The notes under the pieces: generated by a model
The model's database searches: none
Told to the model about the DNA's origin: nothing
Seen by the model: the letters and a program-made list of their open reading frames with translations, nothing else
Shown here: piece after piece, positions 23,525-33,918 of the stretch
Layout: the number at the start of each line of letters is the position of its first letter
Numbering within the stretch: the first letter of the stretch is position 1
Made by a program: the position numbers and the translations under genes
Assembly: GCA_019633425.1 (NCBI GenBank)
Contig: WSUB01000003.1
Coordinates: forward strand, 313,480 to 377,479
DNA from: Tulasnella sp. 424
Lineage: Eukaryota > Basidiomycota > Agaricomycetes > Cantharellales > Tulasnellaceae
DNA length: 64,000 nucleotides
Reading direction: 5' to 3'

Positions 23525-25423
23525 ATGGCCTATCCCTCGGACTGGGTTCGCTACGGACTCGGGCGCCTCTGCTTTACCATCTTCTTTCCTTTCGTAATGT
23601 TTATTTTGGAGACAAAGTGAGTGACACCAGGTTATTCCCTTCTTCCGTTTTAAGAGCTGCCAATCTGACCCGACGGACCTTTTCGGCTTTGAGACGCGGA
23701 TATGAGAAATGGGCCGAGAAGAGAAAATGGAGACATTACCCACTCAAGTCCAATGGGACCCTCATCACAGGGTGAGAATCTGTTCGGACAGCACAAGCCT
23801 GCCTTCTTCGAATGACGCGCTTCTCCGTTACAGGCGGTTGACTGAATCCGAGCTGAAATTGCGGCCCAAGCAGCGGCTCCCCTCTCCTCCTCCAGCAGGC
23901 AAGGCAATGTCGCCCCCTTCCTCCCGCCGGAAATCCTTCGAGAAATAATCCTGCACGCAACCAATACCTTCCCCACACCGTGCTCGATCCATTGTCCCGA
24001 CACATCGTCCCTCTCATCACCGCCCTTGCAACCTCCATTCCCTTATTCGAGTTACTGGGTTGAAGATGACATGGACGTCGACCGCAAACTTCACGCCCTC
24101 AGCATGAGAATCAAGCTTTCGGTGTCCTGCGTCTCGCGAACGTGGCGAGACGTTGCGGTCGAGTTTCTCTTCAACTCCATCCGGATCCACAATTCAAAGC
24201 AGCCCTCCCTGCTTCGGTACGCCTTCGAATGCGACGCGAGAAGAAGAGGCCAAGTCGCGGCAAAGGGAGCAGTAGCTCGACCTGGAGCGGCTCCGTGGTG
24301 GATTCGGGAGGTGTGGATCGACATGGACAAGTTCAATCTCGTTGTCCAGTCCAAGTCCGAGGAGCCTCTCCCTTATTTCGACTTGGAGGACCTGCTGGCG
24401 ATTTGCCCCAACATCGTCGTGTACCGAGGATGTGGAAGGTGGAAGGATCCCCGATTCCCATTGCCGACAAACCCGACGCTTCTCAGGCAATTCATGGGCC
24501 TGCCAGTTGAAGACGAAGTTGTACCCGAGGGACAAAAACAAGAAGTGCAGGGCAGCACTGAGTTGGACATTCCAGATACCGGCCGCCGAATTAAGCTACA
24601 CTTCGTGGACGACTACAGACCCTTTTTACTCTTCAATCGTGGGGCAGTACCCTCCTTGGGACCGGTCGCTATCCTTCCCTCTGTTTATTCAATGACACTG
24701 CACGGTCTTATGACGCCCCTCATCTTTAACCGGAAGTATGACAACGCTCCAATCCAGCTTCCAAACCTCACACACCTATCAATAAAGGGTGTGACCTCCC
24801 TCAGACGGGCTACTTTCGAGCTCGATTTGCCGTCGTTGCAGAGTCTCACTTATCACACTACTAAGGGGACATTCCGGCCCCCGTACTTGGAGGAGTTCTT
24901 GGAGAAGCACGGGCTTTCTTTAGAAGAGCTCGTGCTTTTGGAAGGGCCTGGTCCCGAGCATTTGGAACGGCTCGACCAGCTTTGTCCGATTCTTCAAACA
25001 TTTCAGGCTGACTACGATGACCTGCCGCTATCAACATTACCAAGTGTGAGGACCGTTGGGCTGTACGGCCTCGAGCGCGCTAGAGCAAACTCCCAGTTGG
25101 CAGAGCGTTTATTGACCGGAGTTTTCACGACCTTCCCCAGCATTACAACCATTCAGGACATGAGCTGGCGTTCCGCTGTGATTCGACGACGGGCGTTTAC
25201 AAACTGGAGGGATCCGGAGGGAGCGAAGCACAGGCATTTCTGGACTCAAGTCCTATGTACCATCCAGGCGGGTAACCGAAGGCGTGTTCAGGCCGTGACA
25301 TTTCTGGATTGGAGGGGGAAGGTGATTGATGCGGTGCCGACAAATCCTCCAGGGGACCCGTGTCCAGTCTTGGGTCCGGATGATGAGTTGATGAATGCCC
25401 TTGTGAGCGGGACGCGAATTTGA
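23525..25423 (+). CDS. Array copy 1: membrane-anchored F-box-like protein, frameshifted or re-spliced
   Basis: Exon 1 23525-23616 encodes MAYPSDWVRYGLGRLCFTIF then FPFVMFILETK. Exon 2 23693-23770 ends NGTLITG. With the acceptor homologous to other copies (exon 3 from 23834) one base is missing near GAGCTGAAATTGCGGCC, where copy 3 has GAGCTGAAATCCGCTGCC, and the frame stops at AAATAA just past the F-box helix. A second acceptor (TCCTCCAG, exon from 23896) restores frame exactly and gives a 565-residue protein lacking about 21 linker residues before FLPPEILREII. The rest is intact to ALVSGTRI and TGA. So it is either a recent pseudogene or a functional splice variant. The F-box-like region, middle and C-terminal block match copy 2. 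Confidence 0.7.
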
Positions 25424-25599
25424 TTGCATGTCGACAAAAGTTACGCTCGAAGGCATTTCCCGGAAAATATGCCGATTGCATCCTGTTTTTTCTTTTTTGT
25501 TGGATGTATAATATCTTCGGCTCGGCTCTATATATCTTATTTGATTTGGAAGCTTTGGTTCGTACATTCGCGCATGTTGGAAAATGTCATGAGACGGGC

Positions 25600-25849
25600 G
25601 GGTATCCATTGCGAGAGGTCCTCTGAACGAGACGGCATCAGCGGGGTTCAATCGAAGTAGAAACACGCGCTTGCCACAGGCCCAGTCGATGTTGAGTTCG
25701 TCCATGTCATAGCAAAAATTGTAGAACTGGCAAAACGAACGCAAGCAACGCTTCACAACAGGCTTGTAAGCGTCAGCATAGATCCAAAGCTCACTGTCCA
25801 GGAACACAAAAGAAAATGGCGAGCACAGACATCTAATTATAACGAGCAT
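25600..25849 (-). pseudogene. Antisense coding relic in spacer 1-2
   Basis: On the minus strand a frame opens with ATG 25847-25849 and reads DSELWIYADAYKPVVKRCLR, SFCQFYNFCYDMDELNIDWA, CGKRVFLLRLNPADA without a stop. The same segment in later spacers carries stops and deletions. Its cysteine spacing looks protein-like but I do not recognise a family. It may be a terminal exon of a gene caught when the first duplication formed. Confidence 0.35.
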
Positions 25850-26008
25850 AGTCCATATGACTGGATCTATAAATATACGTATAGATTATTGGCTCAAATA
25901 GTAACGTGAACTTCCGAAGGGACCTTTGATCATGGGAGGACGTCGATACCCGAAGGAAGTCCGCTTTATCTCCGGATCCGTTCCTGGTTTGTTCACTAAG
26001 CTCACCCA

Positions 26009-26100
26009 GTGGTCAACCACCACTACCACCACCACCAACTCCTCTCATACGTGAATGCCATCTCGCTACTTCATCGCATTGCTACTATAAGCGGGTACTA
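26009..26100 (+). promoter_or_regulatory. Promoter of copy 2: palindrome plus TATA box
   Basis: GTGGTCAACCAC (26009-26020) is a near-perfect inverted repeat; its relative GTGGTTCAACCAC occurs before copy 4. It is followed by a CCA run, a conserved AACTCCTCTCATACGTGAATG block and CTATAA at 26095-26100, 62 nt before the ATG. The same order is kept before copies 1-8, with variation. Confidence 0.55.
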
Positions 26101-26161
26101 ATAGAGTGTGTGATACTTTCTTTATTCCACTCATAAAGACTTCCCAACCAAAACGGCCTCG

Positions 26162-28106
26162 ATGGCCCGTCGCCCGCCCTGGGCTTCCGACGGAAGTTGC
26201 ATCGTCTGGGCCATCTTCCTTCCTCTCGTGATTATTTTCGAAACGGCATATATGCTTGCAGATCTTATTGTGAAGATAAAGTGAGTGACGCTAGGTTATT
26301 CCCTTCTTCCGTTGTGAGAACTGCCGAATCTGACCCGCCGGACCTTTTTGCCACCTCTTTTCCGGTTTTGAGACGCAAATACGAAAAATGGGTGGAGAAA
26401 ATAAAATGGAGACATTACCCTCAGTACCCAAATGGGACCCTCATCACAGGGTGAGAATCTGTTCGGACAGCACAAGCCCGCCTTCTTCGAATGACACGCT
26501 TCTTCGTTACAGGCGGTTGTCGGAATTTGAGCTGACTGTTGCCGCCCGAGCAGCGGCTCGCCTCTCCTCATCCAGGAGGCAAAGCAATGTCACCCCGTTT
26601 CTCCCGCCGGAAATCGTTCGAGAAATAATACTGTACGCGACCAATACCTTCCCTGCACCGTGCTCCATACATTGTCCCAACACATCGTCCCTCTCATTAC
26701 TGCCCCCGCAACCTCCATTTCCTTATTCGGGCTACTGGTTTGAAGAGGATGTGGAAATCGACCGCAAACTTCATGCTCTCAGCATGAGAATCAAGCTTTC
26801 GGTGTCCCGAGTCTCACGAATGTGGCGAGACGTTGCGGTCGAGTTCCTCTTCAACTCCATCCGGATCCACAATTCAAAGCAACTCTCTCTGCTTTGGTAC
26901 GCCTTCGAATGCGACGCAAGCAGAAGAGGCCAAGTCGCGGCGAAGGGTGCAGTAGCTCAACCTGGAGCTGCTCCGTGGTGGATTCGGGAGGTGTGGATCG
27001 ACCTGGACAAGTTCAAGCTCGTTGTCCAGCCCAAGTCCGAGGAGCCTCTCCCTTCTTTCGACTTGGCAGACCTGCTGGGGATGTGCCCCAACATCGTCGT
27101 GTACCGAGGATTCGGAAGGTGGGAGGATCCCCAATTCCCATTACTACCAAAAAACCGGACGATTCTCAGGCAGATCCTGGGCCTGCCAGTCGAAGAGGAA
27201 GTTGTACCCGAGGGACAAGAGCAGGAAGTGCAGGGCAGCGAGTTGAACATTCCGGATACCGGCCGCCGGATTAAGCTACTCTTCGTGGACGGCATCAGAC
27301 CCTTTCTCTCACTCTTCAATCGTCGGGAAATACCCCCCTCGGGACCAGTCGCCACCGTCCCCTCTGTTTACTCAATGGCACTGCACAGTCTTATAACACC
27401 CCTCATCTTTAGCCGGAAGAATAACGACGCTCCAATCCGACTTCCAAACCTCACACACCTATCAATAAGGGGTCTGGACTCCCTCCAACAGGCTACTCGC
27501 GAGCTCGATATGCCGTCATTGCGAAGTCTCACTTATCGTACTAATAGGGTGGCATTCCGGCCCCCGTACTTGAAGTGGTTCTTACAGAAGCACGGGCTTC
27601 CTTTGGAAGAGCTTGTGCTTTTGGAAGGGCCTGGTCGAGAGCAGTTGGAACGGCTCGACCAGCTTTGTCCGATTCTTCAAACATTTCAGGCTCACTACGA
27701 TTCCCTGCCGCTATCAACCTTACCAAGTGTGAGAACCGTTGGGCTGTACGGCCTCGAGCGCGCCGCAGCAAACTTTAAGTCGGGAGAGATCGTGGTATTC
27801 AATATCTTCATGGCCTTCCCCAACGTTACAACCATTCAGGACATGAGCTGGCGTTCCGCTGTGGTTCGACGACGGGCGTTTACGTATTGGAGGGATCCGG
27901 AGGGAGCAAAGCATAGGCGTTTCTGGACTCAAATGCTACGTACTATGCAGGTAGGGCACAGAAAGCCTGTCCAGGAAGTGACGTTTCTGGATTGGAAGGG
28001 GAAGGTGATTGATGGGGTGCCAACGAGTCCTCCGGAAGACCCGTGTCCAGTTTTGGGTCCGGATGATGAGTTGATGGATGCCCTTGTGAGCGGGACGCGA
28101 ATTTGA
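26162..28106 (+). CDS. Array copy 2: membrane-anchored F-box-like protein
   Basis: Best reference copy: exons 26162-26280, 26373-26450 and 26513-28106 join in frame (two phase-2 introns) to give 596 residues. Residues about 14-36 (VWAIFLPLVIIFETAYMLAD within IVWAI...LIVKIK) are a hydrophobic signal anchor without an obvious cleavage site. Residues 40-66 are a basic linker ending KWRHYPQYPNGTLITG. The F-box-like region begins about residue 95 (FLPPEIVREIILYATNTFP); a 40-residue Pro/Ser insertion separates it from LHALSMRIKLSVSRVSRMWR, DVAVEFLFNSIRI, the usual second half in basidiomycete F-box proteins. Leucine-rich segments follow (LPNLTHLSIRGLDSLQQATR). The C-terminus has TTIQDMSWRSAVVRRRAF and VTFLDWKGKVIDGVPTSPP. 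Known F-box proteins link substrates to Skp1-cullin ligases; membrane tethering is inferred. Confidence 0.85.
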
Positions 28107-28289
28107 TTGCATGTCGACAAAAGGTACGCTCGAAGGCATCTCTCGGAGAATATGCCGAGTGTGTCCAGTTTTTCTTTTTTGTTGGATGTGTAATATCATC
28201 GGATCTGTACTATATATCTTGTTTGGTTTGTAAATCCGCGCATGGTGAAAGTGGTGCAAACTGGCATGAGGCGGGCGAGTATCCATTGC

Positions 28290-28410
28290 GAGAGGTCCTC
28301 TGAACAAGACGGCATCAGCGGGGTTCAAGTAGAAACGCGCGCTTACCACAGGTCTAGTCGATGTTGAGTTCGTTCATGTCATAGCAGATTAATATTGTAG
28401 AACTGGGATG
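28290..28410 (-). pseudogene. Antisense coding relic in spacer 2-3, shortened
   Basis: It matches the relic of spacer 1-2 around CYDMNELNID, but a TAG replaces the Trp codon after NID and the upstream cysteine-rich part is deleted. Confidence 0.3.
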
Positions 28411-28545
28411 ACGTCGATAACTGAAGAAAGTCCGCTTTATCTCCGGATCCGTTCCTTGTTTGTTCACTCCGCTCGGTCGTCGGTAATGCAGTCACCACCA
28501 CAAACAGCTCCCCTCTTACGCGAATGCCATATCACTACTTCGCTA

Positions 28546-28551
28546 CTATAA
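28546..28551 (+). promoter_or_regulatory. TATA box of copy 3
   Basis: CGCTACTATAAGCGGG lies 77 nt before the ATG. The upstream palindrome is degraded here (GTAATGCAGTCACCACC). Confidence 0.55.
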
Positions 28552-28622
28552 GCGGGTACTAATAGACTGCGTGATCGCCTCTTTATTCCACTCATAAAGA
28601 TCTTGCAACCAAAGTTACTTCG

Positions 28623-30542
28623 ATGACCCGTCGCCGCCCGCTTCCCTTCGATACCTGCGGAGGTTGCCTCTGCTTTGCCATCTTCCTTCCATTCCTAATC
28701 ATTCTCAAAATGCTGCAAATTCCTACAGGGTTTATTGTGGAGACGATGTGAGCGACGCCAGGTTATCCCCTTCTTCCGTTCAAGAACTGCCGAGCTGACC
28801 CGCCGGACCTTTTCGCCGCCTCTTTTTCGACTTTGAGACGGGAATACGAAAAAAGGGCCGAGAAGAGAAGATGGAGACATTACCCACAGAACTCCAATGG
28901 AACCCTCATCACCGGGTAAGATTTTGTTTGGACAGTATACTTCACCCTCTCCTAGTTGACACCACTTCGTGACAGGCGTTTGACGGAATCCGAGCTGAAA
29001 TCCGCTGCCCAAGCAGAGTTTCCCCTCTCCTTCTCCAGCAGGCAAGACGATTTCACCCCGTTTCTCCCGCCGGAAATCGTTCGAGATATAATCCTACACG
29101 CGACCAATACCTTCCCCACACCGTGCTCGATCCATTGTCCCAGTTCATCGTCCCTCTCATTGCCGCCCTTGCAACCTCCATTTCCTTATTCCAGCTACTG
29201 GTTTAAAGATGACATGGACGTCGAACGCAAACTTCACGCTCTCAGCATGAGAATCAAGCTTTCGGTATCGCGTGTCTCACGAATGTGGCGAGATGTCGCG
29301 GTTGAGTTTCTCTTCAACTCCATCCGGATCCACAATTCAAAGCAGCTCTCCCTGCTTTGGTACGCCTTCGAATGCGACACGAGAAGAAGAGGCCAAGTCG
29401 CGGCGAAGGGAGCAGTAGCTCGACCTGGAGCGGCTCCATGGTGGGTTCGGGAGGTGTGGATCGATTTGGACAAGTTCAAGCACGTTTTCCAGTCCGAAAC
29501 TCTCCCTTCTTTCTACTTGGAAGACCTGCTAGGGATGTGCCCCAATGTCGTCGTGTACCGAGGATTCGGAAGGATGCCGAATCACCCGACGATTCTCAGG
29601 AAGATCATGGACCTGCCAGTCGAAGAGGAAGTTGTACCCGAGGAACAAGAGCAGGAAGCGCAGGGCAGCGAGTTGGACATTCCGGATACCGGCCGCCGAA
29701 TTAAGCTACACCTCGTGGACGGCTTCAAAGAATTTGTCCTACTCTTCAATCGTCGGGCACTACCCTCCTCCGCAACGATCGCCACCCTTCCCTCTGTTTA
29801 TTCGATGGCACTTCGCAGTCTTACGTTGCCTCTCAACTTTCACTCGGGGAATAACAACGTTACAATCCGGCTTCCAAACCTCACACACCTCTCAAAGAAG
29901 GGTTTGAACGCCCTCACACAGGCTACTTTCGAGCTCGAAATGCCCTCATTGCGAAGCATCACTTATAATAGATGTGAATGGGCGGCGCTCCAGCGCCCGT
30001 ACTTGGAGAGGTTCTTAGAGAGGCACGGGCGTTCTTTAGAAGAGCTCGTGCTTTTGGATAGGTCCGGTCCAGTGCACTGGTTCGAACGGCTCGACCAGCT
30101 TTGTCCGATCCTTCAAACATTTCAGGCTTACTACGATGACCTGCCGCCATCAATCTTACCAAGTGTGAGGACCGTTGGGCTGTACGGCCTCGAGCGCGCT
30201 GGAGCAAACCTCGAGTCGGGACAGCTCTTAGTGATTGAAATCTTCGCCACCTTCCCCAACGTTACGACCATTCAGGACATGAGCTGGCGTTCCGCTGTGA
30301 TTCGACGACGGGCCTTTACGAATTGGAGAGATCCGGAAGGAGCGAGGCATAGGTTGTTCTGGACTCAAGTGCTACGTGCGATCCAGACAGGGTACCGAAA
30401 GCATGTTCAGGAAGTGACGTTTCTGGATTGGAGGGGGAAGGTCGTCGATACAGTCCCAACGAGTCCTCCGGGAGATCTGTGTCCAATTTTGGGTCCGGAT
30501 GATGAGTTGATGGATGCTCTTGTGAGCGGGACGCGAATTTGA
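28623..30542 (+). CDS. Array copy 3: membrane-anchored F-box-like protein
   Basis: Exons 28623-28747, 28838-28915 and 28976-30542 join in frame to 589 residues. Exon 1 reads MTRRRPLPFDTCGGC, then the hydrophobic LCFAIFLPFLIILKMLQ. Exon 2 ends NSNGTLITG. The F-box-like start is FLPPEIVRDIILHATNTFP. Relative to copy 2 there is a deletion of about nine residues after YRGFGRMP, in the segment that varies most between copies. The rest is colinear to DALVSGTRI. The stop is followed by the shared TTGCATGTCGACAAAAG tail. Confidence 0.8.
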
Positions 30543-30759
30543 TTGCATGTCGACAAAAGGTCCGCTCGAAGGCATTTCTTGGAAAATTCTCTCGTGTTTT
30601 TCTTTTTTGTTGGATGTATAATATCATCGGATCTGTACGATATCTCTTCTTTGATCTAGGGAAATTGTGGTTTGTAAATCCGGGCATTTTGACAGCGGTG
30701 CAAACCGTCATGAGGCGGGCGAGTATCCGTTGCGAGAGGTCCTCTGAACGAGACGGCAT

Positions 30760-30990
30760 GAGCGGGGTTCAATCGAAGTAGAAACACGCGCTTACCACAG
30801 GCCTAGTCGATGTTGAGTTCGTTCAAGTCATAGCAAAGATTGTATAACTTGCAAAATGGAGGCAAGCAACGCTTCACAACAGGCATGCAAGCGTCAGCAT
30901 TGATCCGAAGCTTACTGTCCAGGAGCACGAGAAGCTGGCGAGCACAGACATCTAATTATAACGAGCACAATCCATATGACTGGATCTATT
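30760..30990 (-). pseudogene. Antisense coding relic in spacer 3-4
   Basis: Full-length counterpart of the spacer 1-2 relic (CYDLNELNID, then a TAG where spacer 1-2 has Trp), so it is broken by a stop. Confidence 0.35.
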
Positions 30991-31082
30991 CGAAGGGACC
31001 TTTGATCATGGGAGGACGTCGATACCCGAAGGAAGTCCGCTTTACCTCCGGATCCATTCCTTATTTGTTCACACGGCTTGTT

Positions 31083-31164
31083 CAGTCGTGGTTCAACCAC
31101 CACCACAAACAACTCCTCTCATACGCGAATGCCATCTCGCTACTTCATCGTATTGATGCTATAG
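31083..31164 (+). promoter_or_regulatory. Promoter of copy 4: palindrome plus weakened TATA
   Basis: The perfect inverted repeat GTGGTTCAACCAC is at 31083-31095. The TATA block is altered to GATGCTATAGGCGAG (CTATAG at 31159-31164), 72 nt before the ATG. Confidence 0.5.
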
Positions 31165-31235
31165 GCGAGTACTCATAGAGTGTGCGATAACCTCTTTATT
31201 CAACACGTAAAGACTTCCCAACCAAAACGGCCCCG

Positions 31236-33166
31236 ATGGTCCAGCGCTGGGGCAGGCCTTGGGATATCTGCAGAAGTTGCTTGTACTTCGTCATCTTCCT
31301 TCCTTTCATAATCACTATCGTAACGGTGCAGGTGCTTGCAAGTTTTACTGTGAAGACAAGGTGAGCGACGCCAGGCTATTATTCCCTTCTTCCTGCCAAT
31401 TTGACCCGCCGGACCTTTTCGCCACCTCGTTTTTCGCTTTGAGACGCAAATACGAGAAATGGTCGGAGAAAATAAGATGGTATCCGCAGAAATTCAATGG
31501 CACTCTCATTACAGGGTAAGACTCGGTTTGGACAGCACGTTTCACGTTCTCCCAGTTGACACCACTTCGTGACAGGCGTTTGACGGAATCTGAGCCGGCT
31601 GCTGCTGCCCAAGCAGCAGTTCGTCTCTCCCCCTCCAGCAGTCAAGGCAATGTCACCCCGTTTCTCCCGCCGGAAATCGTTCGAGAAATAATCTTGCACG
31701 CGACCAATACCTTCCCCACACCGTGCTCGATCNNNNNNNNNNNNNNNNNNNNNNNNNNNNNNNNNNNNNNNNNNNNNNNNNNNNNNNNNNNNNNNNNNNN
31801 NNNNNNNNNNNNNNNNNNNNNNNNNNNNNNNNNNNNNNNNNNNNNNNNNNNNNNNNNNNNNNNNNNNNNNNNNNNNNNNNNNNNNNNNNNNNNNNNNNNN
31901 NNNNNNNNNNNNNNNNNNNNNNNNNNNNNNNNNNNNNNNNNNNNNNNNNNNNNNNNNNNNNNNNNNNNNNNNNNNNNNNNNNNNNNNNNNNNNNNNNNNN
32001 NNNNNNNNNNNNNNNNNNNNNNNNNNNNNNNNNNNNNNNNNNNNNNNNNNNNNNNNNNNNNNNNNNNNNNNNNNNNNNNNNNNNNNNNNNNNNNNNNNNN
32101 NNNNNNNNNNNNNNNNNNNNNNNNNNNNNNNNNNNNNNNNNNNNNNNNNNNNNNNNNNNNNNNNNNNNNNNNNNNNNNNNNNNNNNNNNNNNNNNNNNNN
32201 NNNNNNNNNNNNNNNNNNNNNNNNNNNNNNNNNNNNNNNNNNNNNNNNNNNNNNNNNNNNNNNNNNNNNNNNNNNNNNNNNNNNNNNNNNNNNNNNNNNN
32301 NNNNNNNNNNNNNNNNNNNNNNNNNNNNNNNNNNNNNNNNNNNNNNNNNNNNNNNNNNNNNNNNNNNNGCCCTACTCTTCAATCGTCGGGCACTACCCTC
32401 CTCAGCACCGATCGCCACCCTTCCCTCTGTTTATTCGATGGCACTTCGCAGTCTTACATTGCCTTACAGCTTTACCAACAACGTTACAATCCGGCTTCCA
32501 AACCTCACACACCTATCAATAGAGGGCGTGAACTCCCTCAGACAAGCCACTATCGAGCTCGCCATGCCCTCATTGCAAAGTGTCACTTATCAGAAATGTG
32601 ACTGGGGGGCGTCCCAGCACCCGTACTTCGAGAAGTTCTTAGAGAAGCATGGGCTATCCTTAGAAGAGCTCGTGCTTTTGGATAGGTCCGGTCCGGGGCA
32701 CTGGTTGGAACGGCTCGACCAGCTTTGTCCGATCCTTCAAACATTTCAGGCTTACTACAATGATTTGCCACCATCAACCTTACCAAGTGTGAGGACCGTT
32801 GGGTTGTACGGCCTCGAGCGCGCTGGAGCAAACCCCGAGTGGGGACAGCTCTTAGTGACCGAAATATTCACGACCTTCCCCAACGTTACAACCATTCAGG
32901 ACATGAGCTGGCGTTCCGGCGTAGTTCGACGACGGGCGTTTACGAGTTGGAGGGATCCGGAGGGAGCGAAGCGTAGGCATTTCTGGACTCAAATGCTACG
33001 TACCATCCAGACAGGGCACCAAAGGCCTGTCCAGGAAGTGACGTTTCTGGATTGGAAGGGGAAGGTGATTGATGCGGTGCCAACGAGTCCTCCGGAAGAC
33101 CCGTGTCCAGTTTTGGGTCCGGATGATGAGTTGATGGATGCCCTTTTGAGCGGGACGCGGATTTGA
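31236..33166 (+). CDS. Array copy 4: membrane-anchored F-box-like protein, interrupted by assembly gap
   Basis: Exons 31236-31360, 31444-31515 and 31576-33166. Exon 1 reads MVQRWGRPWDICRSC, then LYFVIFLPFIITIVTVQVLA. Exon 2 is two codons shorter than in other copies (KIRWYPQKFNGTLITG). Exon 3 is interrupted by 636 N after ATNTFPTPCSI; frame is kept across the gap (636 is 212 codons), giving 595 residues if the size is right. The homologous stretch of copy 3 is 603 bp. The C-terminal half is intact to DALLSGTRI. The hidden part covers most of the F-box second half and the variable region. Confidence 0.75.
31733..32368. other. Assembly gap (run of N)
   Basis: 636 consecutive N inside exon 3 of copy 4, between closely similar paralogues, a place where read assembly often collapses. 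Confidence 1.
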
Positions 33167-33379
33167 TTGCATGTCGACAAAAGGTCTGCGGGAAAATGCC
33201 GCGCTCAAAGACTTTTCTCGGGAAAGATGTCGGTTTTTTGTTGGTTGGATCTGTGCTATATATCTTATTTGACTTGGAAATCTTTGTTTGTAAATCCGCG
33301 CACTTTGAAAGTGGTGCAAACTGTCATGAGACGGGAAAGTATCCATTGCGGGAGGCCTCTGAATGAGACGGCATGAGTG

Positions 33380-33570
33380 GGGTTCAATCGAAGTAGAAAC
33401 ACGCGCTAACCACAGGCCCAGTCGATTTGGGATTCGTTCGTATCGTAGCAAAGAATGTAAAACTGGCAAAATAAAGGCAAGCAATGCTTCACAACAGACT
33501 TACAAGTGACAACATCGATTGATCCGAAGCTTACTGTCGGGGAACAGGAGAAAATGGCGAGCCCAGACAT
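33380..33570 (-). pseudogene. Antisense coding relic in spacer 4-5, decayed
   Basis: It aligns to the spacer 1-2 relic (VVKHCLPLFCQFYILCYDTN, then QIDWACG) but has a stop after ACG and several substitutions. No counterpart is seen in spacers after copy 5. Confidence 0.3.
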
Positions 33571-33848
33571 CTAATTATCGCGAGAATGATCCATATGACT
33601 GTCTATAAATATAAGTATGGATGATTGACTCAAATGGTAATGGGAAGGAGTAATGTTGTCTTCCGGGACCTTTGATGACGGTGATGACGGGGATGACGTC
33701 GATCGCCGAGACCAAGCGCTTATCTCCGGTCACATGGCTCAATCTCGGCATATGCAACCTGTGTCTCCTGTGTGGGGCTGTTCTACCAACTACCACAATC
33801 AACTCCTCTCATTCGCGAATGCCATCCCCCTACTTCACCGTACTGCCA

Positions 33849-33854
33849 CTATAA
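33849..33854 (+). promoter_or_regulatory. TATA box of copy 5
   Basis: GCCACTATAATCGGGG lies 70 nt before the ATG; the element is followed by the shared TAACCTCTTTATTCCACAC block. Confidence 0.5.
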
Positions 33855-33918
33855 TCGGGGCCATATAGTGTGTGTGGTAACCTCTTTATTCCACACCTAA
33901 AGAGTTCCCCCACCAGAA

